From Blasia pusilla (taxonomy: Eukaryota; Marchantiophyta; Marchantiopsida; Blasiales): a stretch of DNA of 64,000 nt. The DNA is taken from NCBI GenBank assembly GCA_050084515.1, contig CM114272.1, positions 3,844,001 to 3,908,000 on the forward strand, read 5' to 3'. The notes under the pieces are model-generated. The model saw nothing but the letters and a program-made list of their open reading frames with translations, did not search any database and was not told the origin of the DNA. Shown piece after piece: positions 1 through 11,600 of the stretch. The position numbers and the translations under genes were made by a program. The stretch's first letter is position 1. Each line of letters begins with the position of its first letter.

Positions 1-335
1 CGGCTCGACACACCAAGTCTGAACGTGTTGGATCAACAACCACCACATCACCTAGTGTCCGGAATCCACTTCGAGACATAACAAGATCCACTCTCCGACG
101 AGAGGTTTTTTGTGTGGTTGAAGGTAGGACATGGAGTTGCTCTTGCCCAACGATGTAACCTGCAGTACGAGCCACCGATGCTACCGCCTCTCTAATGACA
201 TCATGTGTGATTGTTCGTTCTTCACTATGTGCACGTCGGAGAATATGGATATCCTTGGCATTAATGGGATTCCTGCATACACAGTTCGGCACACCTAACA
301 AAGGAGGGTGGGGAAGTCCGATGGGTTCGACTTAC
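1..335 (-). mobile_element. LINE 3' fragment, copy A
   Basis: Read on the minus strand, this stretch aligns closely with the 3' part of the LINE at 38.9-41.2 kb. It shares the segment for the Cys/His stretch (GIHILR-like), the heavily charged linker, and the beginning of the C-terminal domain (GDVVVVDPTRSDLVCQ-like). The copy is cut by the left window edge, so the end of the domain is not visible. The reading frame is broken. It is a dead 5'-truncated fragment, as is usual for LINEs. Confidence 0.75.
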
Positions 336-399
336 CAACAACATGTATAAAATCAACAATGGGTACCACTAAGCGGACTTCTAGTTCTAGCTTCCTCCA

Positions 400-845
400 C
401 ACTATGAATCTAAAATCTGTCCCTAAAGCCCATTAGGTTGGGTTCATTGCAAAATTATGGAGACCCATTGCATAGAACAAACAAAGAATTGCATTTACAC
501 TTAGCCATTTTGGGACTTAGGATAAGTCAATTTAGAAACGATGAGCCCAATCTACTTGTAAGGATGGAGTCAAAAATCTCCTTAAAACCCCACATCTCTC
601 TAAGAATTTATGTCCGTCACCTTTGCCGCCGCCACCACTCTTTGTAGCAATTTTCCTTGTGCCGCCACTTGGGCTTGCATAATCTTTCAGTGTAGGATTC
701 GTCACTACAACATCCGCCATCGGCATCGCCACCTCAACCTCTCACGTCATATAAAGATCAACACAAATAAAGGAATCCTACATGGAGACGTGCCTCTTTG
801 TCTACATATGGACGCCACTCTCAATAAAAAAGTAAGAACGTAGCT
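400..845 (-). mobile_element. LINE 3' fragment, copy B (second subfamily)
   Basis: The minus strand matches the C-terminal part of the LINEs at 22.8 and 45.3 kb, including an ADVVVTNPT peptide followed by a Gly/Lys-rich stretch. That region in the better copies resembles a PD-(D/E)XK-type nuclease fold at the end of the reverse transcriptase protein. Here it carries frameshifts and a stop. It lies beside copy A but belongs to the other subfamily, so these are two separate insertions. Confidence 0.7.
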
Positions 846-1682
846 TGCTAAGGGACGGAAGAAGATTGGTTTGGACAAAGTAGCCACGAGGTTAGAGCAA
901 GCAAAGTTGGGCTATGAGGTTAGAGTGACTATAAAATTACAATATATGGTAGTTAATTAGTTGGGGTCTACATAGTGCAACTATGGATGTGTTAGTATTA
1001 GGCTATGTAGTTGTTTCGGCCATGCAATCAATATATGATTATTCCGTCATAAGAGTTGGAGGTGTTCTCGTAATTTTGCGACCGGATGCTTTTTGTATTG
1101 ATTTTTAGAAAGATTCCAAGTCTATTGCAAATTTTCAACATAGTTTTGACTCACTAGCATTATGTTGACTGGTGACAAGCTGGTTGATCAGCACCAACTT
1201 CCTACAATTTAGTATTAGAAGTGATGACAAATGTGTCGATATCGACAAGTAATCTTCATTTTTTGCCAAGATGTTTGCCTTTTTCTATAGGATATTTTGA
1301 TGCCACAAAAGTTTTATTATTAAAGTGATGGGGCTTGCGTTTAGATCACTCATTTGAGTCTCATCCTTGCACTTGTCTTTTGGCATTGAGGATTTTGGGT
1401 ATTGGTTAGAGCTTGTGCTAGATGTCTGTAGTGAAGGTGTTGAGCATGTTTGTGGATATAGGACGGTTTCTTAAGTAGGGGTCTTGTGTATGATCCATGG
1501 TTTTTTTCAGCTTATGTGAGCTAGTACGAGAGGCTTAGAGTGAGTAAAAATGTTTAAGCATAAGGGAGTCTTTTCCTCACGAGATTATCATTAGCGTAGA
1601 TGAGTTAGTGAGGAGAATGGGAGACTCTTAGTAAGTCTAAATGCTTAAGTGTATAAGGCAAGGTTTCCATCACAATACATTT
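846..1682. other. Intergenic, nothing recognised
   Basis: No ORF of note, RNA gene or clear repeat is visible in this AT-rich stretch. Confidence 0.6.
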
Positions 1683-2036
1683 CACAACACTTAAGCAATA
1701 GAAGTACAGTTACACAAAGTGCAATAAGGTGTGGAGTGGTTTTGGGTTAGGAACCACTAAGACTTACATATGACTCAATCCTCTCAATCTGGTGATGGGA
1801 TTGAAGATAGAGACACTTGAACACCTAAGAAATATTGTATGTCACTTTGGCTCATGTCCTCTATATCTTTCCATGCAAAAGTGTCTCTATTTGCAATCCC
1901 ATTACTAGACTGCAAGTCTAGTAATGTAGTGATAATGATTGAGCTATATATGTCAATCTTAGTAGTTCCTCACACGAAACCACTCGATACCTTACTGCAC
2001 TTTGTATAACTCCACTACTACTTGCTTGGGTGTTCA
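1683..2036. repeat. Foldback (MITE-like) inverted repeat
   Basis: The arm at 1683-1818 and the arm at 1879-2036 are imperfect reverse complements of each other, about 140-155 bp each, around a loop of about 60 bp. Shared blocks include ACAAAGTGCA, GAGTGGTTT and AGAGACACTT. The right arm has an extra internal small palindrome (ACTAGACTGCAAGTCTAGT). No transposase or clear target duplication is seen, so the class is inferred only from shape. Confidence 0.7.
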
Positions 2037-2400
2037 AGGCACCATCAACTTAGATGATTTCATCCTTGTCATGCGCATACACATCGCTACAAAAAATACA
2101 TTACTGTCAATGAATGCACATACAAACAAACACCATTTCATGCTAATTGATGGAATCCACACAACAAGACGAGAAGTAGTACCAAAATATCTCCAATGTA
2201 AATCACATGGATCTCTCAATCACAAGGTCTCACAAATTTGCACAATTTTCTCTCTCTCTCTCCAAACCAAATGCACTCTCCTAATGAGAGGCTTGGGTTC
2301 CACATATAAGGCAAGGAGGACTATAGCTCCACCGTCTCTCCTATCCCTAACGCAAAACGCTACGGCTACCTTTTGAATTTTTTTTTTCTTGACTCAAGAA
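2037..2400 (-). mobile_element. LTR/leader-like relic
   Basis: The block around 2068-2095 (GCGCATACACATCGCTAC) is repeated near 58975-58995, and both regions continue into a similar promoter-like segment with a TATA-type motif readable on the minus strand (near 2300 here, near 59315 there). I infer two relics of one LTR retroelement family. No coding part is seen next to either copy. Confidence 0.3.
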
Positions 2401-3029
2401 ACGACCCTACGTGCTCACATCTGACTCCGTCACCCGATGCACTCCGACTACTCCGTCGAGGATACTTCCATCCTTCGGCAGGTAACTCTGCACATGGCTC
2501 TACACCCTATTCCGTTCTATCACGGGTTCCATCCCGACCTAGCCTCTACTTGATCGTCCCCCGCGGCTAGGGTGCCTTCATCTAATTCTTTTTCTTCCTT
2601 TTCTATCTTCTTTCTCCATCCTCCTCCCCACTACGCTGCCATACTTTAGCCTCTTGCCCTCCTCCTTCCCATCATGCTAAACTCGTGTTAGACCCTAAAC
2701 GTAGCCGGTTCCCACAGAATGCGAAGAGGGCTACCAATTTGACTGATTCTCAAAGAGAGGGGCACACAAAAGCACATGGAGACAATTTCATGGGCAGCTA
2801 CTCATCCATTTGAAAAAAAAATATTATGAGCTCTACTTCACTTTTTTGTCTTAATGTCCAAATGACTCCAAGAATTTCAAACTTTTGCAGATATTTTGGC
2901 AAAGAACATGGCATTCCATTAGCTTTTCCTTCGGTTTGCGCTTCCTTCGTCCAATGAAGGGCAGTGAAGAGATTTCCACTCCTAGTTTTTAGTTTTGCAC
3001 ATTGCACATTCTAATGAGTGGTAGTTAGA
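2401..3029. other. Intergenic, nothing recognised
   Basis: The segment is richer in C+T on the plus strand than its neighbours. Short ORFs occur on both strands but show no recognisable domain. Confidence 0.5.
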
Positions 3030-3090
3030 AAGCTTGGAAAAGCTAATCCAGACATCTACAAAGGCCAGAAAACTTCAATTGAAATAACAA

Positions 3091-3625
3091 TTGAATGAAG
3101 TGAGGAAAGGATCGCAGATCATCAATGATTATATTTTGAGTATCAAACATATTGTTGATCACTTGAATAGCATTGGAGTGATAGTAGAAGATGATGATCT
3201 AATTTTATTCACTCTTCAAGGCCTTCCAAAGGATTACAAGTCCTTTGAGACCTCTATCCCTGTGAGAGAGAAGTATCCAATTTTTCAAGAGTTAGTCCCA
3301 TTGTTAATCAGTGAAGGGATGGGCCTAGTATGCAACAATAGCTCGTCTAATCAACAAAAGAGTGCACTATTTGCAAGTTATGGATCAAATAGAGGCAGAG
3401 GTTGTGGCAGAAGCTTCCGTGGTAGTGGTGGATATCAAGCATATGGACAAAGAGGAACTCAATATAACGTCACTTAATCAACTACCAAACAGTACCACAT
3501 ACAATCATAAGATGGTGATGGTGGAAACTGTTGGGATCAAGGTCAACAACAAAGGTCCCTGGATCTTGCAATTACTGTGGGATAAAGGGTCACTATGCAA
3601 ATTTTTGCTTTAAGAAGAAGGCATA
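3091..3625 (+). pseudogene. copia gag fragment, copy 1
   Basis: The open part encodes the copia gag signature (LQGLPKDYKSFETSI), then a Gly/Arg-rich stretch and, after a frameshift near 3480-3530, a zinc knuckle CNYCGIKGHYANFC with all four CCHC ligands. Gag forms the cytoplasmic particle and the knuckle binds the element RNA. The peptide closely matches the gag at 10.7-11.1 kb. The N-terminal part is missing and the frame is broken, so no functional gag is made. Confidence 0.8.
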
Positions 3626-4064
3626 TATGAGAACAGGAGCCTTACAACAACAAAACTATGTGGAGCAACAACATGAAGAGCAGTACCAAGAACAAAAACA
3701 TTCACAAACACAACATCTCTTGGTCACGACTCATCATATGGGAGCAATGGTCAAGAAAGACTCGACACCAGATTGGTACATTGACTCTGGTGGATCAAAT
3801 CATATCACCTCACAAGCTATATGGTTAGGTAGTTTGGAGCCGGTGAAAGATCCTGGAATTGTGCTCATAGGAGATGACACTCAACATCATATCACGCATA
3901 GTGGTAAAGTTCCAATAGCATCTGATGGTCTTTATGCTCTTGGAAATGTTGTCTATGTTCTTACCATTACAAGAGACCTGATCTCAGTAGAACAGATAGT
4001 AGAACACGGTTATCAAATTAAGTTTGACGCAGATGGTTGTTTCATTGAAACAATAGATGACTAG
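3626..4064 (+). pseudogene. copia protease and pre-integrase fragment, copy 1
   Basis: Downstream of the zinc knuckle the frame continues through a Gln-rich linker into DWYIDSGGSNHITS, which contains the D-S-G active-site triad of retrotransposon aspartic proteases. The segment then reaches the LYALGNVVYVL region typical before the GAG-pre-integrase zinc domain. A stop at 4062-4064 ends it. The matching region at 10303-10566 has the Ser replaced (DYG), so this copy is less damaged at the active site. Confidence 0.8.
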
Positions 4065-4164
4065 ACTACGATAGCATAAGGAACTAGATCGTGCAGGATG
4101 TTCAATTTAGATTTTTCTATGCTAGAGATTCAAATAGAAATGTATGGTCAAACCGGCCAATGAG

Positions 4165-5035
4165 TCACAAATCTAAATGTGTGATATAAAAGAATTGGAC
4201 ATATCAATCTTCAAAGATTACATAGTCTTTCATCATCTAAGATATTAATAAAACTCCTTAAATTAATGAGTCGTGCTACGTTATAGATATGTTCTTCTTG
4301 CCAATTTGGAAAATAAGCTATATTTCCTTTTCCAAAGCAATGTAGAAGAGCATCTAAGATATTGGAGTTGATCCACAGTGATGTGTGCACAACTCACAAC
4401 ATAGCCTTAGTGGTTGCCATTACTTTGTTTCATTTATTGATCACTTCTTTAGGTAGATATGGGTATACTTTGAGAAAGCCAAGTTAGAGGTATTCTTAGT
4501 GTTCCAAACATTCAGAGTGCTAGAAGCGAAGCAGAGTGGAGAACACATTATGAAATTGCGTTGTGACGGAGGAGGAGAGTATCTTTCAACAAAGTTTGAT
4601 GAATATTTACGTCATAATGGCATCTAACGCCAAGTGATTTACCGTAACACTCCACAATAAAATGGAGTGGCTGAGAGGAAGAATCGACATATTGCTAAAG
4701 CGGCATGAGCTATGCTAAATGAGAAGAACATGCCTAAAGTGTATTGGGCAGAGGCTGTAGCATGTGCAGTCTTCTTAATCAATTAAACTCCAACAACATG
4801 AGTTCATGATAAAACTCCATTCGAGGTCTTCATAGGAAGTAAACCTGATTTTTCCTTCTCGAAAGTATTTGGCTGTATTTGTTATGCTCATGTTCGTTTT
4901 GAGAGACGTAGAAAATTAGACTCCAAGTTTGAAAGATATATCTTCATTAGCTACGTTAAGGAACAAAGGGATATAAGTGCTACATTCTATCCTCTAGGTA
5001 GCTTATTATTAGTCATGATGTTGTCTTTGATGAAC
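4165..5035 (+). pseudogene. copia integrase relic, copy 1
   Basis: Conceptual translation in shifting frames gives the pre-integrase segment (IGHINLQRLH, then a CQFGK block), the core D in ELIHSDV, the second D in RCDGGGEYLS, and the NGVAERKNRH block with the catalytic Glu. Several stops and frameshifts are present. Both catalytic Asp codons survive here although they are lost in the related element at 9.57-10.05 kb. Boundaries are approximate. Confidence 0.7.
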
Positions 5036-5302
5036 TAAAGTCATGGTATGCTCCATCTGAGCCTATTCCACCTCTAAACTTGTCTGTTGAGGGAGAGAAT
5101 ATGACTGTAAACCAACAGACATTGTCTTCAACTTCCCCAAGTACTAGTGCAAGATTAGGAGAGGTCCTAGATTCATCAGTTAAATCAATGAGTCCATGGA
5201 TGGGAAGAGTACATATTCAGTCTATTAACAGTAGTCAGAGCTCGAGCTAGGTGTCGGAGGCATCTACCTTTGAACAATAATTTCGTAGTTGAACTAAACA
5301 CT

Positions 5303-5393
5303 CATTCTGTCATTGAAAATTTCGTTCTCCATGGTGGCATGTGGATGTGAGAGCTATTTCCCACCAATTATGCTTCTTTAATAGTTTTCCACA
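5303..5393 (+). repeat. 3' LTR remnant of copia copy 1
   Basis: This stretch matches the reverse complement of the terminal part of the 309-bp LTRs at 6989 and 11963 (shared block ATTTCGTTCTCCATGGTGG, and the end TTTTCCACA). Only the last 90 bp or so of the LTR remain. The rest was removed by the deletion that ends at about 5303. Confidence 0.8.
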
Positions 5394-5439
5394 GTGGGCA
5401 CTCTGGCATTGTATGCCCCTAAGTCCCACAAGCACTGCA

Positions 5440-6600
5440 TCATATATTAGGCTGCATACGATCCGACCTTCTTCTAGGATCTTTTTGAGCCGCAAAATAT
5501 ACTTTTAACTCGGCGATTTTCTTTCTCAACTGACTGATGGTTGATTTTTCCCCATCCTTCTTTGTCTTAGGAGCAATACTCACTGACTTGCAATGCTCGT
5601 TCTTTGCGCTCTGATCTCTATGTCCTTCTCCCAAGGACAAAGACTCTCTTGGGCGTCTTGATTTCTTCTTCTTCTTGCCCTTGGAGTCTTCCTCAGATTC
5701 TGAGTCTTCATTGCTAGCACCACCTGACGAGGTATCCAAGGAGTCAGACGAAGACAAAGACTCCTCTGATGCAGAGTTTGGCCTCTTCCATAGATGTCTC
5801 TTCTTGCGCATCCTCCTAGATTTTTTCGAGGCCTCGTAAGCTTTGGTAGAGGCAATGACGGCTGGTAATAAGCCACGCTGCCCTCTACGACAGTAATGAT
5901 CCATCTCTTTTGATAATCCTGACACACACTAATCCACCAACTATGGCACAGTGGTGTGCTCCAACTTACCAGCCAAGTTGCGAAACCTCTAAGTGTATTC
6001 TCTCAATGTCTCTTTCTTCCTTCTTTTAAGATCACTAAGCTTCGTAAGTAGGCGATCATCAAATTCTAGGTTACAAAACTCATGAAGGAACGCCTTAAGC
6101 AGGGTCTTCCAAGTTTCCAAGAGCTCTATATCTAACCCCTTATACCACTAACTGGCACGCTTCTTTAAGAGTCCAGGAAAGACTCTAAGAAGATCTTTTT
6201 GTGATCCTTCTCCGTTTGCTTTTGCCACATGGGTAAATTCTTGAATAAAGTCATCCGCATCATCTCGCTTGCTTCTTGTAAAGGTGAGATATCTCAGCAG
6301 TAACTTGCGTGATTCTACCATCATCGCTTCACTGTCTTTGCCACTGTGAGGGCTTCCGTCACCTGATGGGGAAGGCACGTCTCCGGTGGTACTATTATCT
6401 TTCTTGTCATATGAGTTCTGGGGGTGGTAAGACCGATCCAAATCCTCTTCTAGGTTTGGCCTCAATGGTGACTCTAGAGGCGTAGGCGACTTCCTCCATT
6501 CTCGCCTTCGCCCAATACACTTTGGATGAAGAGAGGAACGGTTCTATGCAGGTGTCCCTGGTGGTCTCGAGGCACTTTGCTCTTCTCTTTCTCTTCTTCA
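5440..6600 (-). pseudogene. Retrotransposon gag-like gene, degenerate
   Basis: Three minus-strand blocks follow one another. The first, near 6465-6150, has DDADDFIQEF followed by VFPGLLKKRAS. The second, in another frame, reads WKTLLKAFLHEF then a LREYT-RFRNL motif. The third, at 5925-5440, is acidic and Lys-rich with a KKKKKSRR run. The pattern of hydrophobic helix, WW/WK and RFR-L motifs is that of the Retrotrans_gag domain found in gypsy-like elements and related plant proteins. No pol follows on the minus strand. The 6.99-kb copia insertion abuts its upstream side. Multiple frameshifts make it a pseudogene. Confidence 0.55.
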
Positions 6601-6988
6601 TCGCTTGGATCTTTGCTCGCGCGTTTCAATGCTTCTTTGCCGATCTATCCAAAGCTTCTAAAGATCATAAACGCCTTACCTCGCACACAAGACTCCACTC
6701 CATGGGAATGAAGACTCTTCGGTTGAGCTTCTTAGTTCTGGGGTACTCTCTGCGTAGGAGGATCCTCCGCCACCAGTACCCATCTTTCACTAAAAAGACT
6801 CTTCTCAAGTGTAGAGAAAGACTCTTGTGAATCTGAAATAACCAAGCTCCACGAAGATCCCAAAGAGACCTCAAGAATGGTGCCTCATCCTACTTTCAGA
6901 ACTAAATCTGTCAAGGTAGGTTACTCATTGTCTAACAACTTTCCTACGCTTCTTCTTGATTATCTTCTGGAATTTTGAAACTACAAGA

Positions 6989-7297
6989 TGTGGAAAATTG
7001 CTAAACAAGCATAACTAGTGGAAAACGGCTTTCACACACACACACCACCATGGGAAATAAAATTTGCAATGAGAGAATGAGTGGAGGCTGGTCCTCTTCT
7101 CAATTATATAGGATATGTACAAGCAACCTTAACCCTACCCTTAATCATAGTCTCGAGTTAGGCTAACTGTGATTAACTAACCCTAGTTAAGATAATCGTG
7201 CTTAACTGACTAACCAAGATTAAGCTTCCCTACTTTGTATGAGTGCCAAATGTAGCAATTCAGGTGTCTCATAAGCTTGACTGTAACTCAATCTTCA
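6989..7297 (-). repeat. 3' LTR of copia copy 2
   Basis: It is 309 bp long and closely matches 11963-12271. On the plus strand it starts TGTGGAAAATTG and ends CAATCTTCA. A TATA-type promoter reads on the minus strand near 7107-7117. Confidence 0.92.
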
Positions 7298-7298
7298 A

Positions 7299-7310
7299 TA
7301 CTCCCCCCTC
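7299..7310 (-). promoter_or_regulatory. Polypurine tract of copia copy 2
   Basis: On the minus strand the sequence GAGGGGGGAGTA lies directly upstream of the 3' LTR, where the second-strand primer is expected. Confidence 0.75.
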
Positions 7311-8068
7311 AAGCTCATATCGATATCTCTAACGCATAAATTCTTTCTAAACATCTCTAACTTATCTCTAGACAATGCCTTTGTAAAGATGTCAGCAATT
7401 TTCTGATCTGTACCTATATACACTAGATCAATTTCTCCTGCAAGCACTTTCTCTTTGATAAAATGATAGTGCACCTCAACATGCTTTATACGAGCATGAA
7501 ACACATGGTTATTAGCAAGCTTGATGCTACTAATATTATCTGTATATATTACACTAGGTCCTAAGTTACTAACACCAATCTCAATAAGTAATCGATGAAG
7601 CCACACTGCCTCACATGGTGCATTAGTTTCTCCTCTGTACTCAGCCTCTGTTGAAGATAAAGCAAGTGTAGGTTGCTTCTTTAAAGCCCAATTTATTACT
7701 GCGCTTTGCAAAGTAAATGAATAACTAGATGTGGAGTGTCGATCACACACGCCTCCTGCCCAATCAGCATCTATGAGTCCCTGCAATTGAAAACTCGGAG
7801 AAGGTTCAAATTGAAGCCCGAATTGAATAGAGAATTTCACATACTGCATAATCCTCCTCACAACATCAAGGTGAGGTTTTCGAGGTACTTGCATAAACTC
7901 GCTCACTGGACCAACAACATAGCTCAAATATGGTGTGGTTATAGTCAGATAGATCAAACTTCCAACCATACGCCTGTTCATATTAGAATCTGCAAGCAGC
8001 TCTCCTTCATCCACTCTTAGCTTCACGCTCTGGTCCAACGGTGTAGAGATTGGCTTGTAAGCCGTCAT
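7311..8068 (-). pseudogene. copia RNase H domain, copy 2
   Basis: The frame encodes the end of the RT connection (STPLDQSVKL, MVGSLIYLT) and a copia RNase H with the three acidic positions visible in DADWAG, STEAEY and YTDN. It ends with the family-typical HYHFIKEKVLAGEIDLVYI and ADIFTKAL. RNase H removes the RNA strand during reverse transcription. The domain itself reads open for about 250 codons, but it is separated from the RT block by a frameshift near 8070-8105. Confidence 0.85.
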
Positions 8069-8104
8069 ACCATATTTTGAAAGCTTATGAAGAGCATATT
8101 GTCA

Positions 8105-8974
8105 TTATAGTAACCACATGCTCTCTCCAAGCTTAATAAACTCAATACCAAGGAAGTACTTGAGTTCTCCCAAGTCCTTCATATCAAATTTTGCTTGTAA
8201 CTTAAGCTTGACTTGTTGTACCACTTCTTCAGTACTCCCAATAATCAAGAGATTGTCAACATACAACACAATGATAACTATATGATCTTGTGCTCTCAAG
8301 ACATATAACGAGGAGTCAAAATCACATACCCTAAAATCCAACTCTTGTAGGACGTATGTAATATTGCCATACCAAGCTCTTGGAGCTTGTTTGAGCCCGT
8401 ATAGAGCGTTCTTCAACCTGCATGCGCGAAATGGAAACTTGGAATGCTCGTATCCAGGTGGTTGAGTCATATATACCTCCTCGTATACATCTCCATTCAA
8501 GAAGGCATTCTTGATGTCCATGTGATGTAATCTCCACTTCTTACTTATTGCAACTGCAACCACTATTCTCGTAGTCATCATCTTTGCAACAGGGCTAAAT
8601 ATTTCCTCATAATCAATACCATATTGTTGTGCATAGCCCTTAGCCACCAATCTCACTTTGTATCTGTTAATTGTACCATCTTGATTGCGCTAGATTTTGT
8701 AAACCCATTTGCAACCAATAGCTTCCTTACCGGAAGGTATATCAACCAGCTCCCATTTTTATTGATATCTTAATGCAGCAAGCTCTTCCTCCATAGCTTC
8801 AATCCATTCGACTTTATTCGCAGCTTCTTCAAAACAACTCGGCACCTGCTCTTGAAGGGTAGTCATATATACATGATGTGTCGCAAGGAAACCTTCATTT
8901 ATGAATCTATGAATTGGATGTGTAACTCTACTTGATCTACGAAGTTTTTGTTCAGAGGTAGATGCCTCTGACAT
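8105..8974 (-). pseudogene. copia reverse transcriptase, copy 2
   Basis: The block at 8656-8105 holds the copia RT motifs RLVAKGYAQ, MDIKNAFLNGD (motif A), YGLKQAPRAWY (motif B region) and LYVDNLLI. The last replaces the catalytic YVDD with YVDN. The block at 8974-8759 is the conserved segment before the RT (RRSSRVTHPIHRF and EWIEAMEEELAAL). A stop and frameshift near 8690-8760 separate the two. With the second catalytic Asp gone and frames broken the enzyme is inactive. Confidence 0.85.
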
Positions 8975-9299
8975 CTAACTCGAGCTCTGACTAGTGTTAA
9001 TAGACTGAATATGTACTCTTCCCCTCCATGGACTTACAGATTTAACTGATGAATCTAGGACCTCTCCTAATCCTGCACTAGTACTTGGGGAAGTTGAAGA
9101 AATGTCTGTTGGTTTAAAGTCATATTCTCCCCCTCAACAGACAAGTTAAGAGATGGAATAGCCTCAGATGGAGCATACCATGACTTTAGCTCATCAAAGA
9201 CAACATCTCGACTAATAATAAGCTGCCTAGAGGATGGAATGTAGCACTTATACCCCTTAGTTCCATCAGCATAGCCAATGAAGATACATCTTTCAGTCT

Positions 9300-10047
9300 T
9301 GGGATCTAATATCTGACGTCTCTTAGAAGGAACATGAGCCTAACAGATACAGCCAAATATTTTCAAGAAGGAAAAATCATGTTTACTTCCTGTGAAGACT
9401 TTGGATAGAATTTTATCATGAACTCATGCTGTTGGAGTTCGATTGATTAAGAAGACTGCACATGCTACAACCTCTGCCCAATACACCTTAGGCATGTTCT
9501 TCTCATTTAGCATAGCTTGTGCCGCTTCAGCAATATGTCGATTTTTCCTCTCAGCCACGCCATTTTATTTTGGAGTGTAACGGCAAGTTACTTGACGTTG
9601 GATGCCATTCTGACATAAATAATCATCAAATTCTGTTGAAAGATACTCTCCTCCTCCATAACAACGCAATTTCGAAATGTGTTGTCTAGTCTGCTTCTCT
9701 ACTTGAACTGTGAATGTTTGGAACACTGAGAATACCTCTGACTTGGCTTTCAAAAAGTATACCCATATATACCTAGAGAAGTCATCAATAAATGAAACAA
9801 AGTACTGGCAACCACTAAGGCTATGTTGTAATGTTGTCCACACATAACTGTGGATCAACTCCAATATCTTGGATGCTCTTCTATCTTGCTTTGGAAAACA
9901 AAATCTAGCTTGTTTTCCAAATTGGCAAGCATGACATATCTCTAACGTAGCAGGACTCGCTAATTTAGGGAGTCCTATTACTATATTTGATGATGAAAGA
10001 CTCTGTAATCTTTGAAGATTCATATGTCCAATTCTTTTATGCCGCAT
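9300..10047 (-). pseudogene. copia integrase, copy 2
   Basis: RIGHMNLQRL and the CHACQFGK motif mark the zinc-binding pre-integrase part. The core follows, but the catalytic Asp positions are mutated: HSDVW reads HSYVW and RCDGGGEY reads RCYGGGEY. The segment with the catalytic Glu lies beyond a stop near 9565. The further C-terminal part down to about 9300 is recognisable only in fragments. Integrase would insert the cDNA into the genome. Confidence 0.8.
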
Positions 10048-10302
10048 ATTTAGATCTGTGACTTATTGGCCGGTTTGACCATATATTGCTGTTTGAATCT
10101 CTGGCATAAAAACATCTAGTTTGAACATTCTGCCAGATCTAGTTCCTTTGGCTATCGTAGTCTGGTCATCTATTGTTTCAATGAAACAACCATCTGCCTT
10201 AAACTTCACTTGATAGCCATGTTCTACTATCTCTCCTACATAGATTAGATTTCTTACAATGGTAGGAACATAGACAACATTTCCCAGAGCACAAAGACCA
10301 TC

Positions 10303-10566
10303 TTATGCTATTGGAACTTTACCGGTATGCGTAATATGATGTTGAGTGTCATCTCCAGTGAGCATAATTGTAGGATCTTTCACCGACTTTAAACTACTAA
10401 ACCATTTCGCTTGTGAGGTCATGTGATTGGATGCACCGTAGTCAATATACCAATCTGCTGTCGAGTCTTTCTTGACCATTACTCCCTTATGATGAGTCAT
10501 GACCAAGAGATGCTCCGTTTGTGATTGTTGCTGTTCTTGGTACTGCTCTTGGTGTTGTTGCTCCAC
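10303..10566 (-). pseudogene. copia protease fragment, copy 2
   Basis: The Gln-rich linker and DWYIDYGASNHMTS mark the aspartic protease region. The expected D-S-G triad reads D-Y-G, which should abolish activity. Confidence 0.8.
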
Positions 10567-10599
10567 ATAGTTTTGTTGTTGTAAGGCTCATGTTCTCAT

Positions 10600-11600
10600 A
10601 TTTGCCTTCTTCTTGAAGCAAAACTTTGCATAGTGACCTTTTATCCCACAGTAATTGCAAGATCCACGGACCATCTGCTGCTGACCATCACCACCATGTG
10701 ATTATGAGTGGTATTGATTCATAGTTGATTGAATGACGTTATATTGAGTGCCTCTTCCTCCATATGCTTGATATCCACCACGACCACAGAAGTTTCTGCC
10801 ACGACCCCTGCCTCTGTTTGATCCATAACCTGCAAATAGAGCACTCTCTTGTAGACTAGACGAGCTACCGTTGTATATTAGGCGCATCTCGTCACTAATC
10901 AATAGAGGAACTAACTCTTGAAAGGTTGGATACTTCTCTCTCATAGAGATAGAGGTCTCAAAGGACTTGTAATCCTTTGGAAGGCCTTGAAGAGTGAATA
11001 TGATCATATCATCATCTTCTAATGTCACTCCAATGTTATTCAACTGATCAACAATATGTCTGATACTCAAAATATAATCATTGATGCTCTACGATCCTTT
11101 CCTCACTTCGTTCAATTGGTGTTTCAATTGAAGCTTTCAGGCCTTTGTAGATGTTTAGAACAACTTTTCCAATGCATCCCAGGCCTCCTTCGGAATATCA
11201 ACATCCTGGATGTGACCTATCATTGGCGAACTGATCGTTATTGAAATGCAGTGGATTACTTGCCTTGCGTGTTTCTTCCAAGCGCAACATTCAAGTGTGT
11301 TGAGTCACCTTATAGCTTGGCCTCATCACCTGTGACAAGCTCCCATAGTTCTTGACCCATGAGAAATTATTTCATGCGAAACTTCCAGACATTGTAATTC
11401 TGCTTGTCTAACTTCTCGCCTGTGATTGTTGTTCAGGAATACTCCATGATAGATGATTTCACTCACAAGAAATGTAATTTTAGGCTTTCTACTGCTCCAA
11501 TTGAAGCATAGGCCACTCCTACACAAAAACCGATCTAAAATTTGCCAAAATTGATCAATTGTATGAAAGAACTAGTCGAAATTGGCCTATAGTGAGCAAA
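10600..11600 (-). pseudogene. copia gag, copy 2
   Basis: The best open part is 11070-10702, with LQGLPKDYKSFETSI and a Gly/Arg-rich tail. A zinc knuckle follows in another frame near 10665-10615. Upstream to about 11600, fragments in other frames show the usual copia gag start (LWELVTGDE region near 11340). Frameshifts near 11080 and 11320 break it. Confidence 0.75.

Larger units (their letters stand above)
3030..5393 (+). mobile_element. Ty1/copia element, copy 1, truncated and internally deleted
   Basis: This is a plus-strand relative of the element at 6989-12271. It starts within gag (about 3030) and runs through zinc knuckle, protease and integrase. Homology stops at about 5287, just before the reverse transcriptase. 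It resumes at about 5303 inside the 3' LTR, which ends at 5393 with TTTTCCACA. Thus the 5' LTR, the start of gag and the whole RT-RNase H part are missing. The 5' boundary is a truncation, and no target duplication can be defined. Confidence 0.85.
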
